This document shows, one piece after another, positions 11,096 through 21,706 of a stretch of 64,000 nucleotides of DNA (its first letter is position 1; every line of letters begins with the position of its first letter). The stretch comes from Parascedosporium putredinis. Lineage: Eukaryota > Ascomycota > Sordariomycetes > Microascales > Microascaceae. The notes beneath the pieces are model-generated. The model did not search any database. It was not told the origin of the DNA and saw only the letters and a list, made by a program, of their open reading frames with translations. The position numbers and the translations under genes were made by a program. Location: the NCBI GenBank assembly GCA_949357655.1, contig CASHTG010000021.1, positions 744,001-808,000 of the forward strand. Reading direction: 5' to 3'.

Positions 11096-14000
11096 ATGGC
11101 CGACGCGTCGGCCGCGAACGACCCTCTGCTCAGCAGCTTGAACGCCGCCCAGCGACGAGCTGTGACGTCCACCTCCGACACCGTCGCCATCCTCGCGGGG
11201 CCCGGAAGCGGCAAGACCCATACTCTCACCGCGCGTATCGTCTGGCTCATCAATTATGCCGGGTACCGGCCGTACAATCTCGTCGTCGCGACCTTTACGG
11301 TCAAGGCTGCACGGGAGATGAAGGAGCGCATCGCCCGGGCACTGGGAGAGGAAAAGTCGAAAAAGATCGTGCTCGGCACCTTCCACAGCATCGCCCGGCG
11401 GTATCTTGCCGTGTACGGAGAGAAAATTGGGCTGAAGAAGAACTTTGTCATCGCTGACGATAACGACACCCGAGCCATCATCACGAGGATATGCAAGAGG
11501 TTGGAAGGGGGACAGATCCCGCCTCGGCCAAGGACTGGATCAGCAAGAAAAGGTCGGAGCGCCCGGGCGCGACGAGATATTAACGGGGAGAAAGAGGCCT
11601 GATCCACCAGAGATGCTGAAAGTGTTTGAGGAATACAAGGACCACATGGCCAGGCACGGCTTGCTGGACTACGACGATCTTCTCGTCAAGGGGGTGGAAC
11701 TGCTCCGCGCCCACCCCGAGTGCGTGAAAAACGTGCAATCCGTCTTGATTGATGAGTATCAGGATACCAACGGCGTGCAATATGAGCTTATGAAGCTATT
11801 TGCGAGCGCGCAGCGGCGCATCACCGTGGTTGGCGATCCGGATCAGAGCATCTACGGGTGGCGCTCGGCAGAGATTAGAAATCTTCACCGGCTGCTCGAA
11901 GAGTTTCCCCGGACCCACGAGATCGCCCTCGAGGACAACTATAGATCCTCGCAGCTCATCCTCGACGCGTCGCTTCAGGTCATCCAGCAGGACAAGGCGC
12001 GGTACCAAAAGTTCTCAAGCCCACGCTCCACAAGGGCGCGCGCCCGGTCCTGCGCACTCTGTGGTCTAGCGCCGTCGAGGGAGAGTGGATCGTGGCGGAG
12101 ATTAGGAGGGCGGTTGTCATGTCGGGGGCATGTTGAACTACAATGATGTCTCCATCCTGCTGCGGTCGGCTGCGTTGTCTCGACATATCGAAAACGCTCT
12201 CGGCAAGTCGGGTATACCCTACAAGATGGTTGGTGAGTCGGACACATCTCAAGCGCCGTAGATTGGCCACACGATGACCTAACGCAAATTCCAGGTGGCC
12301 TCAAGTTTTACGATCGAATAGAGATCAAGCTCCTCCTAGACTATCTCCGCGTCATTTACCAGCCTGACAACAATGATGCGGTGGTACGGATAATCAACAA
12401 GCCGAAGAGGGGCGTCGGAGAGGTGACGATCAAGAAGCTCCTAGAGGAAGCGGAAACCTCGAAGCTCAGCCTCTGGAGCATGATTCTTGGGCACTGCCGC
12501 GGACAGCGTAAACTGAAGACCAACCTCACAAAAGCTGCGGAGAACAAGCTGAGTGGGGGTCTGATCCGCATGATTTGCGGCCTGCGTCACCGCCGAGAGC
12601 GCAAGGGCGAGAATGGCGAACCCGTGTTGGGGCTCGTCAGCTTGATGGAGGATCTAATTACGCAGCTCGATTTTAGAGAGCACATCCGCGCCTCATACCC
12701 GGAGGAGCACGAGTCGAGGCTCTCCAACGTTGACGAGCTTTTGACCCTCGCGGAAGACTTTGTGAAAGATCTGGATCTTGAGGAAGATCTCCCCGAAGTG
12801 GAGGGTGGATCGGGAGACGGAGGACACGGACGTTTTGGGCAAATTTTTGGCCAATGTCGCGCTTGCCACCAGCGCCCAAACAACCGATGACCTACAAGGT
12901 GTGACGGAGCTCGTGACGATATCGACGATTCACGCAGCCAAGGGTCTCGAGTGGCCGGTCGTCTTCGTGCCCGCCGTGTACACGGGCTCGCTGCCCCACT
13001 CCCGATCGGAGGACGACGACGAAGAACGGAGGCTTTTGTACGTTGCCATGACGAGGGCACAGGCGCTGCTCTACCTTACCGTGCCGTGGCACACCCACAA
13101 CGAGAACCAGGTCAGCAGATCGACCTTTGTGCCAGATGACATTGTCAAGTTCTTTTCGACGTTTGGCCCCTCCTTCGAGGCCCAAACGGTGGAAGCGATG
13201 GCCAAGATCCTGCGGAGGAAGGCACCGTCCATGGCCGAGACGCTGAAGAAGCTTCCCCCTTGTTTGCCGTCGAGGACAATGCGCACGACGAGTTTCCCGC
13301 TGGCTACGATAGGCCGCGGGGCCACGTGCGCACTGCGCGGCCTGGTGGCTTGCCGTCGCCGAAGAGGCAAAACGCATGGTCTCAGCCAGGCAGGGAACAG
13401 AACATGTCGCGGTCCTCGTGGAACGGAAGGGAGTACAAGACGACGATGGAGAGCCGGACGCATTTCACCATGGCGGCGGCGGCGCTGCCTGGATTTACTA
13501 CGGCGGGCGCGCATCAAACTGCCCTAGCGGCGGCAGCGGCAGCTGCAGCCGCCACGTCTACAAAGGGGAGGCTCAAAGCCGCAGCAACAGAACCAGCAAG
13601 GGTTCAGGCAGGCGGCATCGACAAAGAGGGCGGCGAACCAGCCCACACTCTCTAGTTTCATCCGACAGGGTAGCAGCGCGGCCACGCCGGCGGCGGCTAT
13701 GCAGGGCACGAAGAGGCCGGCGCAGGAAATGGAGGGTCGCGCACTACCAGGGATGCACCAGCCGCCGCAGCAGCGGAAGGCCCTCAACCCGAACCAGGTG
13801 GGGAACAACTTTAACCAGCCGCTGTCGCAAAACACGATCAGCGAGCTGGCGAGCCGCGGGCTGCAGGACGTCAAAAGGCGGGTGCAGGCGCGCCGGTCCG
13901 AAATCATAGTAATATCGGACGACGACGACAACGACCTGTCGGATGGGGGACGAGCAAAGTCCGGAGCGTAGCGCTGGTCAAGACGTACCCCGGGTTCTCC

Positions 14001-14300
14001 AGCTCGCCGCCGCGCCCCGAGCCGGCGGAGAAAGTGCCAGTCAAGGCGGCTGTGGCGGCGGGGAGACAGGCGGCGCAGAATATGTCGGCGGGGCACGGGG
14101 CGCGTCGGCCTGTGAGTTTCCACAGCACGACGATGGGAGCAGCGCGGCTGGGCGGTGGTAGCAGGGCGGGCAGCGGGGGCGCGATACAAAGGGAGGCGGG
14201 ACTAGCGCCTGTGGAGACGCTGATGAAGCCGTTTAAGCCACTGACTGTGGCGCGGAACGGGAACCTGGCGAGGCCGGAAAAGCAGGCTCGGCACTACTAA
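11096..14300 (+). CDS. srs2: ATP-dependent DNA helicase Srs2 (UvrD/PcrA superfamily 1)
   Basis: 3'-5' DNA helicase that strips Rad51 filaments and limits recombination at replication forks. All superfamily 1 motifs are present: Walker A AGPGSGKTHTL, Walker B LIDEYQDT, motif III VVGDPDQSIYGWR, motif IV EDNYRSS, motif V ISTIHAAKGLEW and motif VI RRLLYVAMTRA. The ~400-residue tail is disordered and carries a PIP-like box (13639-13662), a SUMO-interaction motif (13900-13935) and a final basic segment with KPFKPLT. I chose the ATG at 11096; the frame opens further up only from a GTG. A 62-bp GT-AG intron spans 12233-12294. The frame changes near 11540, 12010, 12115, 12803, 13256, 13565 and 13958, mostly at G/C runs, while conserved sequence continues in the next frame. 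I read this as one intact gene with assembly errors. UvrD-like alternatives are less likely because of the long Srs2-type tail. Confidence 0.92.
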
Positions 14301-15192
14301 GGACGGGGCCATCCCTCGCTCACCCCTTGCATCATCGTCATCATCATCGTTATCGTTTTATCATCCTCATTTCTATTCTCGTATACCCGGGTTATTTATT
14401 GTATATACATAGAGCGGGGATTTTCGGATACGTTTCAGGCGTTATTCGAGAGGAGAGGGTTTTAAGGAACCAACATGGCACCCTCATTTTTTCTACAAGA
14501 TATTTCCGAATTAGGAAGTACGAAGTATTGCAGTACACAAATCCCGGGCCGGTCGGGATGGTTCTTAACAATTTCCTACGTTTGGATGTACCTCTTGGTG
14601 TTTAATTTCGGTGCCTGCTACAAGCGTTTGGTCGTGTTATGTTAGCGCAGGTGCCGCGTCGTCCCAATGTGTTAGTGTCAGAACGATGCTCTCAGCCGTT
14701 ATGCTTTGCGATAATGGCCCCTCCAACATCGCTCCGGGTCATCCATCGCCTCTCAGCAGCATGCAACTACATGACGCCGAGGAATTATCGTGCTCCTGAA
14801 TGGCGGCCCGTTGTCTCGTCGTTTCCGGGGTAGAGTTATGATTCATCGGAATGAAAGAAAGGAAAGGGGCGAGGGGGATCAAGTATTTAAGGGAGGCCGA
14901 ATCTCTGCCTTGCAACAGTTGGAGGATATCATCACCACCAAGCTGATTCACTCACCTACATCAATCGTAAGCCAAAGAGCCTTTCTTCTAAAGATCAAAG
15001 CCTTGTCATCTCGACCTTTTAGTTCTCTAGCAGCCATCAATCAAAGGTCTTCTCGACTGTCAAAGAACAAAACATTGCTTCCCAACACCCAGGAGGAACT
15101 ATCCATTCGCCTTCCTAAACCTCAAGAACAACAACGCCCTCACAAACCACCACCTACGAAAGCGCAAAAACGAAAATTGGAACAAATTAAAA
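14301..15192. other. Intergenic: Srs2 3' UTR and promoter of the 94-residue protein gene
   Basis: About 0.9 kb with no gene I can support. Tracts rich in C and A from about 14930 to 15190, just before the next ATG, look like a promoter and leader. Confidence 0.5.
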
Positions 15193-15477
15193 ATGTCGGC
15201 CTCTCTTGTCCTCCGCCCTATCGCCGCACGCTTCACGGCGCCCTCTGCTCTCCCCACCGACTCTTCTCGACGGCCTCGCGCCGCCTCGCTGAGGCTGGGG
15301 CCAGAAACCCGCGGGAAACCCGGAGCTCCCCGGTTCAGCCTGAGGAGCGTGGCGTCGACGCCTCGGGGCCGTGCCTACCTCATACTCGGGTTTGGCGTCC
15401 TCGCTGGGCTGGAGACGTATGCCTGGACCAAGTTTGGGCCCAGCATCCTGGGATGGGACAAGGGCGAGAAGGCCTAG
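15193..15477 (+). CDS. Small (94 aa) single-pass membrane protein, probably mitochondrial
   Basis: Not recognised. The ATG follows an A-rich leader ending AAAA. The first ~55 residues are rich in Arg, Ser and Ala with no acidic residues until RLGPET, which fits a mitochondrial presequence. One membrane helix follows (YLILGFGVLAGLETYAW), then a short polar end with GPSILGWDKGEKA. Size and layout resemble small accessory subunits of respiratory or ATP synthase complexes, but I cannot assign it to one. It is one of the few frames here that reads through without a break. The gene is flanked by long intergenic regions, so the context says nothing about its job. Confidence 0.7.
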   Translation: MSASLVLRPIAARFTAPSALPTDSSRRPRAASLRLGPETRGKPGAPRFSLRSVASTPRGRAYLILGFGVLAGLETYAWTKFGPSILGWDKGEKA

Positions 15478-17418
15478 TTGGTGAAGGGCTGGCTTGGGTA
15501 CGAAGTTAGTGGGAGGTGTTATCCACTCTACAAATGTGCATTCGTTTACGCTACTTTTTTCTTTTTTTCTTTTGTTAGAAATCTTCATATGTATCAGACT
15601 ACAAACAGCAGTTGGTGTGAAAGGAAAGGCGACAATTTTGTATACTGCTACGGAGCTGCATTATTGATCCATAGATGTATTGGGGAGATGAGGGGTGGAC
15701 TTGGAGGGACTGATTCGTTGGCTGGAGTGACAGAGTCAACACCCTCAAGCCCCTTTAGGGGATATTAGATGAACACCGAACCACTCAATCGCAAGAACGC
15801 TGATCGCGTCTCTCCCATTTTCCTTTGAATACGTCTTAATGTCAAGTTTACAATTTCCGCAAGCGCCGAACGTGATTTTCTTCCTCTCCTTTCTAAAGGG
15901 GAGGATGCTTCAAACCTATCCGAATAGTGGACTTGGTGTGGAAGGGGAATAATAATACGATGGACGAGGATGCACGGGAAAGAGAGCGAAAGAGAGATCT
16001 GCGTGGCGCTGGCAATCATGCCCATCTTGTTATTAACCCCCGTCAAGTTCGCCCAGGCAGGTTCTTGAGGGTGGGGGAACGAGCTGGAGACAAGGCAAGG
16101 GCCCGAGGGAGGGCCAAGGACGGACAGGTCCAGGTCCAGTCATGTGGGTAATGGAGGGAGCACTGGAGAGCGGACCGAGCAGGATCAAAAAGACAGAGCT
16201 TGGTGTTATGGTGGAGGGTGGTTGACTCTCGGCTTCAATTGTGAGATTCCTTGTGGATGCTTCCGGAGACTGATTCGCATGCTCTTAACAATGCTGGAAT
16301 CTGCAATTGTTTGGTCCTCACGCTCTGTATTACTTTGTATGTGGAAAGAGTGAATATTGCGGCTTTCCCTTACCCTTTCCTCCTCCCCTCACCTTCGCCG
16401 TCATGAACAATGAGGGGTGAGTTAATGTCCCAAAAGTCCGCGATAAGCCGGGGCCTTGCTTTTTTCGTCTCTAATTAACCCAAGCGCCATTGTTGCCTTG
16501 CCGTTTTTCCCCCTTCTTTCCCTTCGCTTGTCTATGCAGACTCGCCTAATCATTAATTCTCCATTCCCACCGGCCGAGATGACCAGAGCCCAAGCCCAAG
16601 CCCAAGCTACCAGGTGCCGGAGCGGTAATGTCAAAGGTCAATGTCACGGCGTGGGTCTGGCCCCACGGGCGCAGCGACGAATCCGGGGTTGAAGGATCCC
16701 ATCCATCCATTCACTGGGACCAAAGGCCTTCAACTTGGCAGCGACCAGCGCTTTGCTCAAAATGGAGGGTGGCATCGGCGGGTCAAGCGTCAAGCACAAG
16801 GACCCAAAGGTCAAAGGACACATGGGGGTGAAGAGGGAGGGCCAAAAGGACCAGAAAAAAACACCACTTGATGCCGAGTAATGTTACCAAATGACACGCT
16901 CCCCGGGGACGAGAGAGTCGGGTATCTAAATGGGAATCGACGCCTTTGCGCGGTTTTCGCTCTTTGGATCTATTACAAAGTATAGCATACTATCGAATAG
17001 TGATACCTCGGCGTACGAGACCAAGTCCCTTGGTTAAGGGGGAGCCTGAATCAAAACGGCGAGGTTGTACTTGTAGGGGAAATGATACTGGACAAGGGGG
17101 GCAAAAAAGGAAAGAAAGAAAGCAGAGAGAGAAGAGGATGGGCCATGTCCAAGTGATAATGTTGAAGTGTAGTGTACACTTGACGACTTGGCATATCATT
17201 TGCAAAGTCCTCAAATGCAATCCTGACGTCTTGATTGGCGAGGAAGGAACGATGTTGAACATGGAGGGCTACGTCACATGGGGCTTCTTTGGGGGACAGA
17301 GCACGAGAACGAACATCGCGGGCAGCACAAACTAGGCTCGATCCGATGATTTGAGGTTACAGCTCGCTGAGGTCTCCTCTACGCACACACGCATCGTACT
17401 TTGCGCATGCCTTTGTTT

Positions 17419-17419
<1 letters not shown>

Positions 17420-17449
<30 letters not shown>
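17420..17449. repeat. (CA)15 microsatellite
   Basis: Uninterrupted CA dinucleotide run of about 30 bp, intergenic. Such tracts can form Z-DNA; no role is shown here. Confidence 0.9.
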
Positions 17450-17451
<2 letters not shown>

Positions 17452-18267
17452 GTGTACACACCTCTTTTTCTTGGTCCTTGTTGTTCCTTCGTTCCGCCAT
17501 GGGACCTTGTTCTCCATTCGGCCCAGGTCCCTTTCTTTTGTTTGGCCACCGCCCTGCCGCCGAGCCTTTTCCCCAACCCTGGTTGCGAATCTCGCACAGC
17601 AAACGCACGATCTGCCAGTAGCATGGCTTGCCCTGGACTCTCTCCCTCTTCCCTCCCCGCCCACCCCTTTTTGGCTGGAGGGTAGATCGACCAAATCGCC
17701 AATCCGCGAGCTGAGAGCATGGGGCCCATCATCATCTCTTTCGCTCAGAGGACCAAATTTGAGCTAGGCAAGACAACCCACCACACTCCTTTTCCACCCT
17801 ACCTCGGACTCTGCCGTCGAGCAGCAAGATGCGGCACAGGAAAGCGTGCCACACACCCTCCCGAGCTCCCTAGGCTGGGGGCAAGTGAGTATTATGATAG
17901 TGTCCGCCGAGAGACCCTGGTCGGATGGACAATCTCCCCGCCGTGCCATTCTCGCCTTTCCTTGGTGCATCTCTGCCCGCCAGTCGAGCGTAGCAATCAA
18001 GCAACTCGACCACTGAAAGAACAGAATCTCTCCAAGTCTAGTCCATGACCGCTGCCGAGTGTTCCTCGGATCACGCTCTTTCTTTTAAAGTGTTTCTGGC
18101 CAGGCACGCCGTGTCTCTCCCTCCCCAGTCTCTGACACCCTGACTGGCTCCATGTCTCTGCTGTGACCAGCGCCTTTCCCGCTCTTGTATTGCCACATTG
18201 CTTCTTTTTTATTCTTTTCTCCGAAAGAAGCATATGTATAACATCTCAAGTAGAACATGGTCACCCT

Positions 18268-18283
18268 TATATATATATATATA
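18268..18283. repeat. Short (TA)n run
   Basis: About eight TA units roughly 690 bp upstream of the ceramidase start codon. Confidence 0.8.
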
Positions 18284-18827
18284 AACGCAGATCATCCTTG
18301 GCCTGCACAGCGCTTCCCTTTTGTACGTTTCTAGGTAGCTCGCCTCCCAGCTCCTCGCCTGTCAGTCGTCGACCAGCCACCTCTTCCCACCCACGGACGT
18401 AATAGCTCTCCCCCACCTATTCCCTATCCTCCTTTTGGGACATTTGCGCCGCGCAACGTCACTTCGGTCTTTGGATGCACGAGAGAGGGGACAAGCAAGC
18501 CGTACGCGCAGTAGCTTCCCTGTACCAAGCTCAACTTTACACCTTGGACATCTCTACTCTGAGCTATTATCCCCCTCCCCCGCACTTGACTCCCGGGACA
18601 TGGTGATATCAGAGATCGGCTTAAGCTTACCGTGATCCCTCCCTGCGGTCCGTGAGGTTGATTCCGGCGGTGGACGCTTGTGGGCACGAGACCTTGATGT
18701 TACACACCTACTTGAGCGTGTTGCCAGTTTTGGTGGTTTTCGGCCTCTCTTTGATTCCCTCCTCGTCTAGAGGTATTGACGGGCGTCCTAATACTTGGAG
18801 TTATTCGATCCCTGTGGCCTTGTAGAG

Positions 18828-18850
18828 ATATATATATATATATATATATA
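18828..18850. repeat. (TA)n run in the ceramidase promoter
   Basis: About eleven TA units ending 106 bp before the ceramidase ATG at 18957, followed by AGAAGAAGA. Its position fits a core-promoter AT-rich element, but no true TATA consensus can be claimed. Confidence 0.7.
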
Positions 18851-18956
18851 AGAAGAAGACGCCCAGGCTTCTTCCCCGAACCGGTTTACTAATATTCGCT
18901 ACTTAATAATTTCCAAGCTTCCGGAGGTTGCCACAGCCGTACCGCCTCCTTCAGTC

Positions 18957-21319
18957 ATGGCGCGACACTTACACGCCGGGCCCCGCCCCGCCGTTCTCAA
19001 CTTGCTCACGTTGGCCCTCACCTTGATCCTCGCCTTCCTCACCACCCCCTCCCATGCTTCTCCCCTAGCTGCCGACCTACCCCCGCGGATACCAGGCACA
19101 TCCGACTCCCCGCGCCGCAGATGGCGACAAGTACCTGCTCGGCGTGGGGAAAGGCGACATCACCGGCCCCGTCGTGGAGATCAACTTTGCCGGCTACGCC
19201 GATACCGACCAGGTCGGCTCCGGCTTGCGCCAGCGCTTGTACAGCCGCGCTTTCATCATTGGCGATAAGAGCAAGCCGGCGGACCGCTTCGTGTATCTCG
19301 TCATTGACACCGCGTCGGGCGATACCGCCGTGAGGAACGGCATCGTCGAGGGGCTCAAGGCTCTCGGCGGAGATTATGCCAAGTACTACAACAACCGAAA
19401 CATTGCCGTGACCGGAACCCACAGCCATGCGGGCCCTGGTGGATGGTGGAACTATCTGTTGCCGCAGGTTACTAGCTTGGGGTTTGACCGTCAGGGTTAC
19501 CAGGCCATTGTGGACGGTGCCGTGCTCTCTATCAAGAGAGCCCATGATTCCTCACCGAGGTACGTTTTTAAAAAGGAGAGAAGGAAAAACAAGGAATCAA
19601 GGGAAAAGCAAAAAAGCCGAAATGGTGAATAGGCGGGTGGCTAACATGGCATCCTAGGGCTATCTCGACGTCGGCACAACCGACATCACCGACGGCGCCA
19701 TCAACCGCAGCCGCTGGGCCTACCTCGCCAACCCGACGGCAGAGCGCGCGCGCTACTCGGCCGAAACAGACACCACCATGACGCTCCTGCGCTTCCGCCG
19801 CGCCTCGGACGGCAAGACGACGGGCGTGCTCACCTGGTACCCGTGCACGGCACCTCCCTCCTGCAGAACAACACCCTCGTGGCCGGCGACAACAAGGGCG
19901 TGGCCGCCTGGCTCCTCGAGCGCGAGGTCACGCGCGGCACGGGCTCGCTCGCGGGCACCGCGGCCGAGGGCTTCGTCGCCGGCTTCAGCCAGGCCAACGT
20001 GGGGACACGACGCCCAACGTGCTGGGCGCCTACTGCGACGACGGCAGCGGGCAAATGTGCAGCCTGGAAAACAGCACGTGCGCCGACGGCCTATCGCAGT
20101 CGTGCCACGGCCGCGGGCCCGAGTTCCGCAAGCTCGATCTCGGCGTGTCGTCGTGCTTCGAGATTGGGAGGCGGCAGTTTGCGGGCGCGCTCTCCATCCT
20201 CGGCGCGCTCTCAGCCAAGTCTACGCCCGTGGTGGGGCCGACGGTCAAGTCGTTTCACTTTTACCACGACATGGCGTTTTCCAAGTTTAGGCTCCCGGAC
20301 GGCACCGAGGCGACGACGTGTCCGGCGGCGCTGGGCTACTCGTTTGCCGCGGGCACGACGGACGGGCCGGGCCACTTTGACTTTACGCAGGCGGACGCGG
20401 GGATCCGGACGCGAATCCGGTGTGGTCCGTGATTTCGGGGTGTTGCGCACGCCGTCGGCCGAGCAGAAGAAGTGCCAGGAGCCCAAGCCTATCCTCTTCG
20501 ACGTGGGCGAGATGAGCACGCCGTACGCGTGGTCGCCCAACGTGGTGGACGTCCAGGTCCTTCGCGTGGGCCAGCTCGTCGTCATCGTCAGCCCCGGCGA
20601 GGCCACGACCATGGCGGGCCGGCGGTGGCGGGAGGCCGTGGGCGCCGAGGTGCGCGGCCTCATCGGTCGGGACCCCGTCGTGGTGCTCGGCGGGCCGGCC
20701 AACACGTACTCGCACTACATCACCACGCGGGAGGAGTTTGGCATCCAGCGCTACGAGGGCGCCTCCACGCTCTACGGCCAGCACACGCTCGCGGCCTACA
20801 TCAACCTGACCGTCTCCGCCGCGCACCACCTCGCCCCGGACGCGTCCTCGAGCCCGGCTCCGGGCCCCTCGCCGCCGGATAATCGCAAGAACTCGCTCTC
20901 CTTCATCACGGGCGTCGTGCAGGATAACCCCCATCGGCAGCACCTTTGGGAAAGTCGTGACGCAGCCGGCGGCGAGCTACGCGCGGGGCGCTACGGCGCG
21001 CGCCGTCTTTGTCGGGGCGAACCCGCGCAACAATTTGCGCCTCGAGGGCACGTACGCGGCGGTGGAGAGGTTGGAGAGCGGGGGTCAGTGGCGTAGGGTG
21101 CGCGGGGACGGGGATTGGTTCCTCGTGTACTCGTGGAAGCGCAAGGATTGGCTGTTTGGCACGAGCGAGGTGACGCTGGAGTGGTATACGGGCGAGGATG
21201 GGGCGGCGGCCGATGTGCAGCCGGGGACGTATAGGTTCAAGTATTACGGGGACTCGAAGAGCTTGTTTGGGTCTATTTCTTCTTTTGAGGGGACGAGTAA
21301 TAGCTTTACGTTGGCGTGA
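18957..21319 (+). CDS. Neutral/alkaline non-lysosomal ceramidase
   Basis: Hydrolyses the N-acyl bond of ceramide to sphingosine and fatty acid; probably secreted or lumenal. A signal peptide is visible (LNLLTLALTLILAFLTTPSHA). The catalytic domain follows, starting YLLGVGKGDITGP, with the zinc-binding TGTHSHAGPGGW, the active-site region GDTTPNVLGAYCDDGSG, the Cys-rich HGRGPEF stretch, FHFYHDMAFSKF, and VIVSPGEATTMAGRRWR. The C-terminal beta-sandwich includes FVGANPRNN and ends SSFEGTSNSFTLA. A 98-bp intron spans 19560-19657. Frame breaks occur near 19110, at the exon 2 start (GGG), near 19843 (CCC), near 20005 (GGGG), twice near 20400-20440 and near 20928 (CCCCC). In each case one extra base rejoins conserved sequence, so the gene is probably intact. 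Thr occupies the usual Ser position in the GDxSPN motif. The gene converges on the next minus-strand gene. Confidence 0.93.
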
Positions 21320-21706
21320 TTTCTACGCGAGTTCTTTCTTTCTTTCTTTCTTTCTTCTTTTGGCTTATCTTCTTTTGAGGGTAAGGGGGCCTCCCACTTT
21401 CCTTGCCCCTTTTGATATCTTTTTACTTCTTCCCATTCTTTAATCCACCATCTAGCTGCATTTAGGGCTGGAGAAAGATGGTGTACCACATGTATATACA
21501 TCCATGATAATGATGAGAGTTATGAGTTTTGACGAGCAGGAAGAAGACTCGCAGATGACTATGACTATGTGCATTGTATTACAAGAGAGGATTGTGAAAT
21601 GAACAAAAAAGTTGGGTATCAAACAGGCTATATATATAAGATTACAAGGTGAGTCGCTTTAAAGAGCGGCGAAGACCACGCCCACTTCAGTAGCCGCACC
21701 GCTCCC
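21320..21706. other. 3' UTRs of two convergent genes
   Basis: A 387-bp gap between the ceramidase stop and the hydrolase-like stop. It holds a CTTT repeat near 21336-21353 and AT-rich sequence with TATATATA near 21630, suited to 3' end formation on both strands. Confidence 0.55.

Larger units (their letters stand above)
15478..18956. other. Intergenic region upstream of the ceramidase gene
   Basis: About 3.5 kb with no supported gene. It contains a CA microsatellite at 17420-17449 and two TA runs, the second ending about 105 bp before the ceramidase ATG. Open frames across the CA tract (poly Cys-Val or Thr-His) are artefacts of the repeat. Confidence 0.6.

Noticed and set aside
11096..14300. 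Frame changes in Srs2 and others as programmed frameshifting
   Set aside because: The breaks occur at many unrelated places in many genes, in G/C runs and not at a shared slippery site with a downstream structure. Base-calling error is simpler.
11096..14300. Srs2 as a pseudogene
   Set aside because: All helicase motifs and the tail motifs are intact in one frame or another, with no nonsense codons apart from those following a frame break. Decay would damage motifs too.
17351..17767. Open frames across the CA repeat (poly His-Thr or Cys-Val)
   Set aside because: Their length comes only from the dinucleotide repeat, which is open in all frames.
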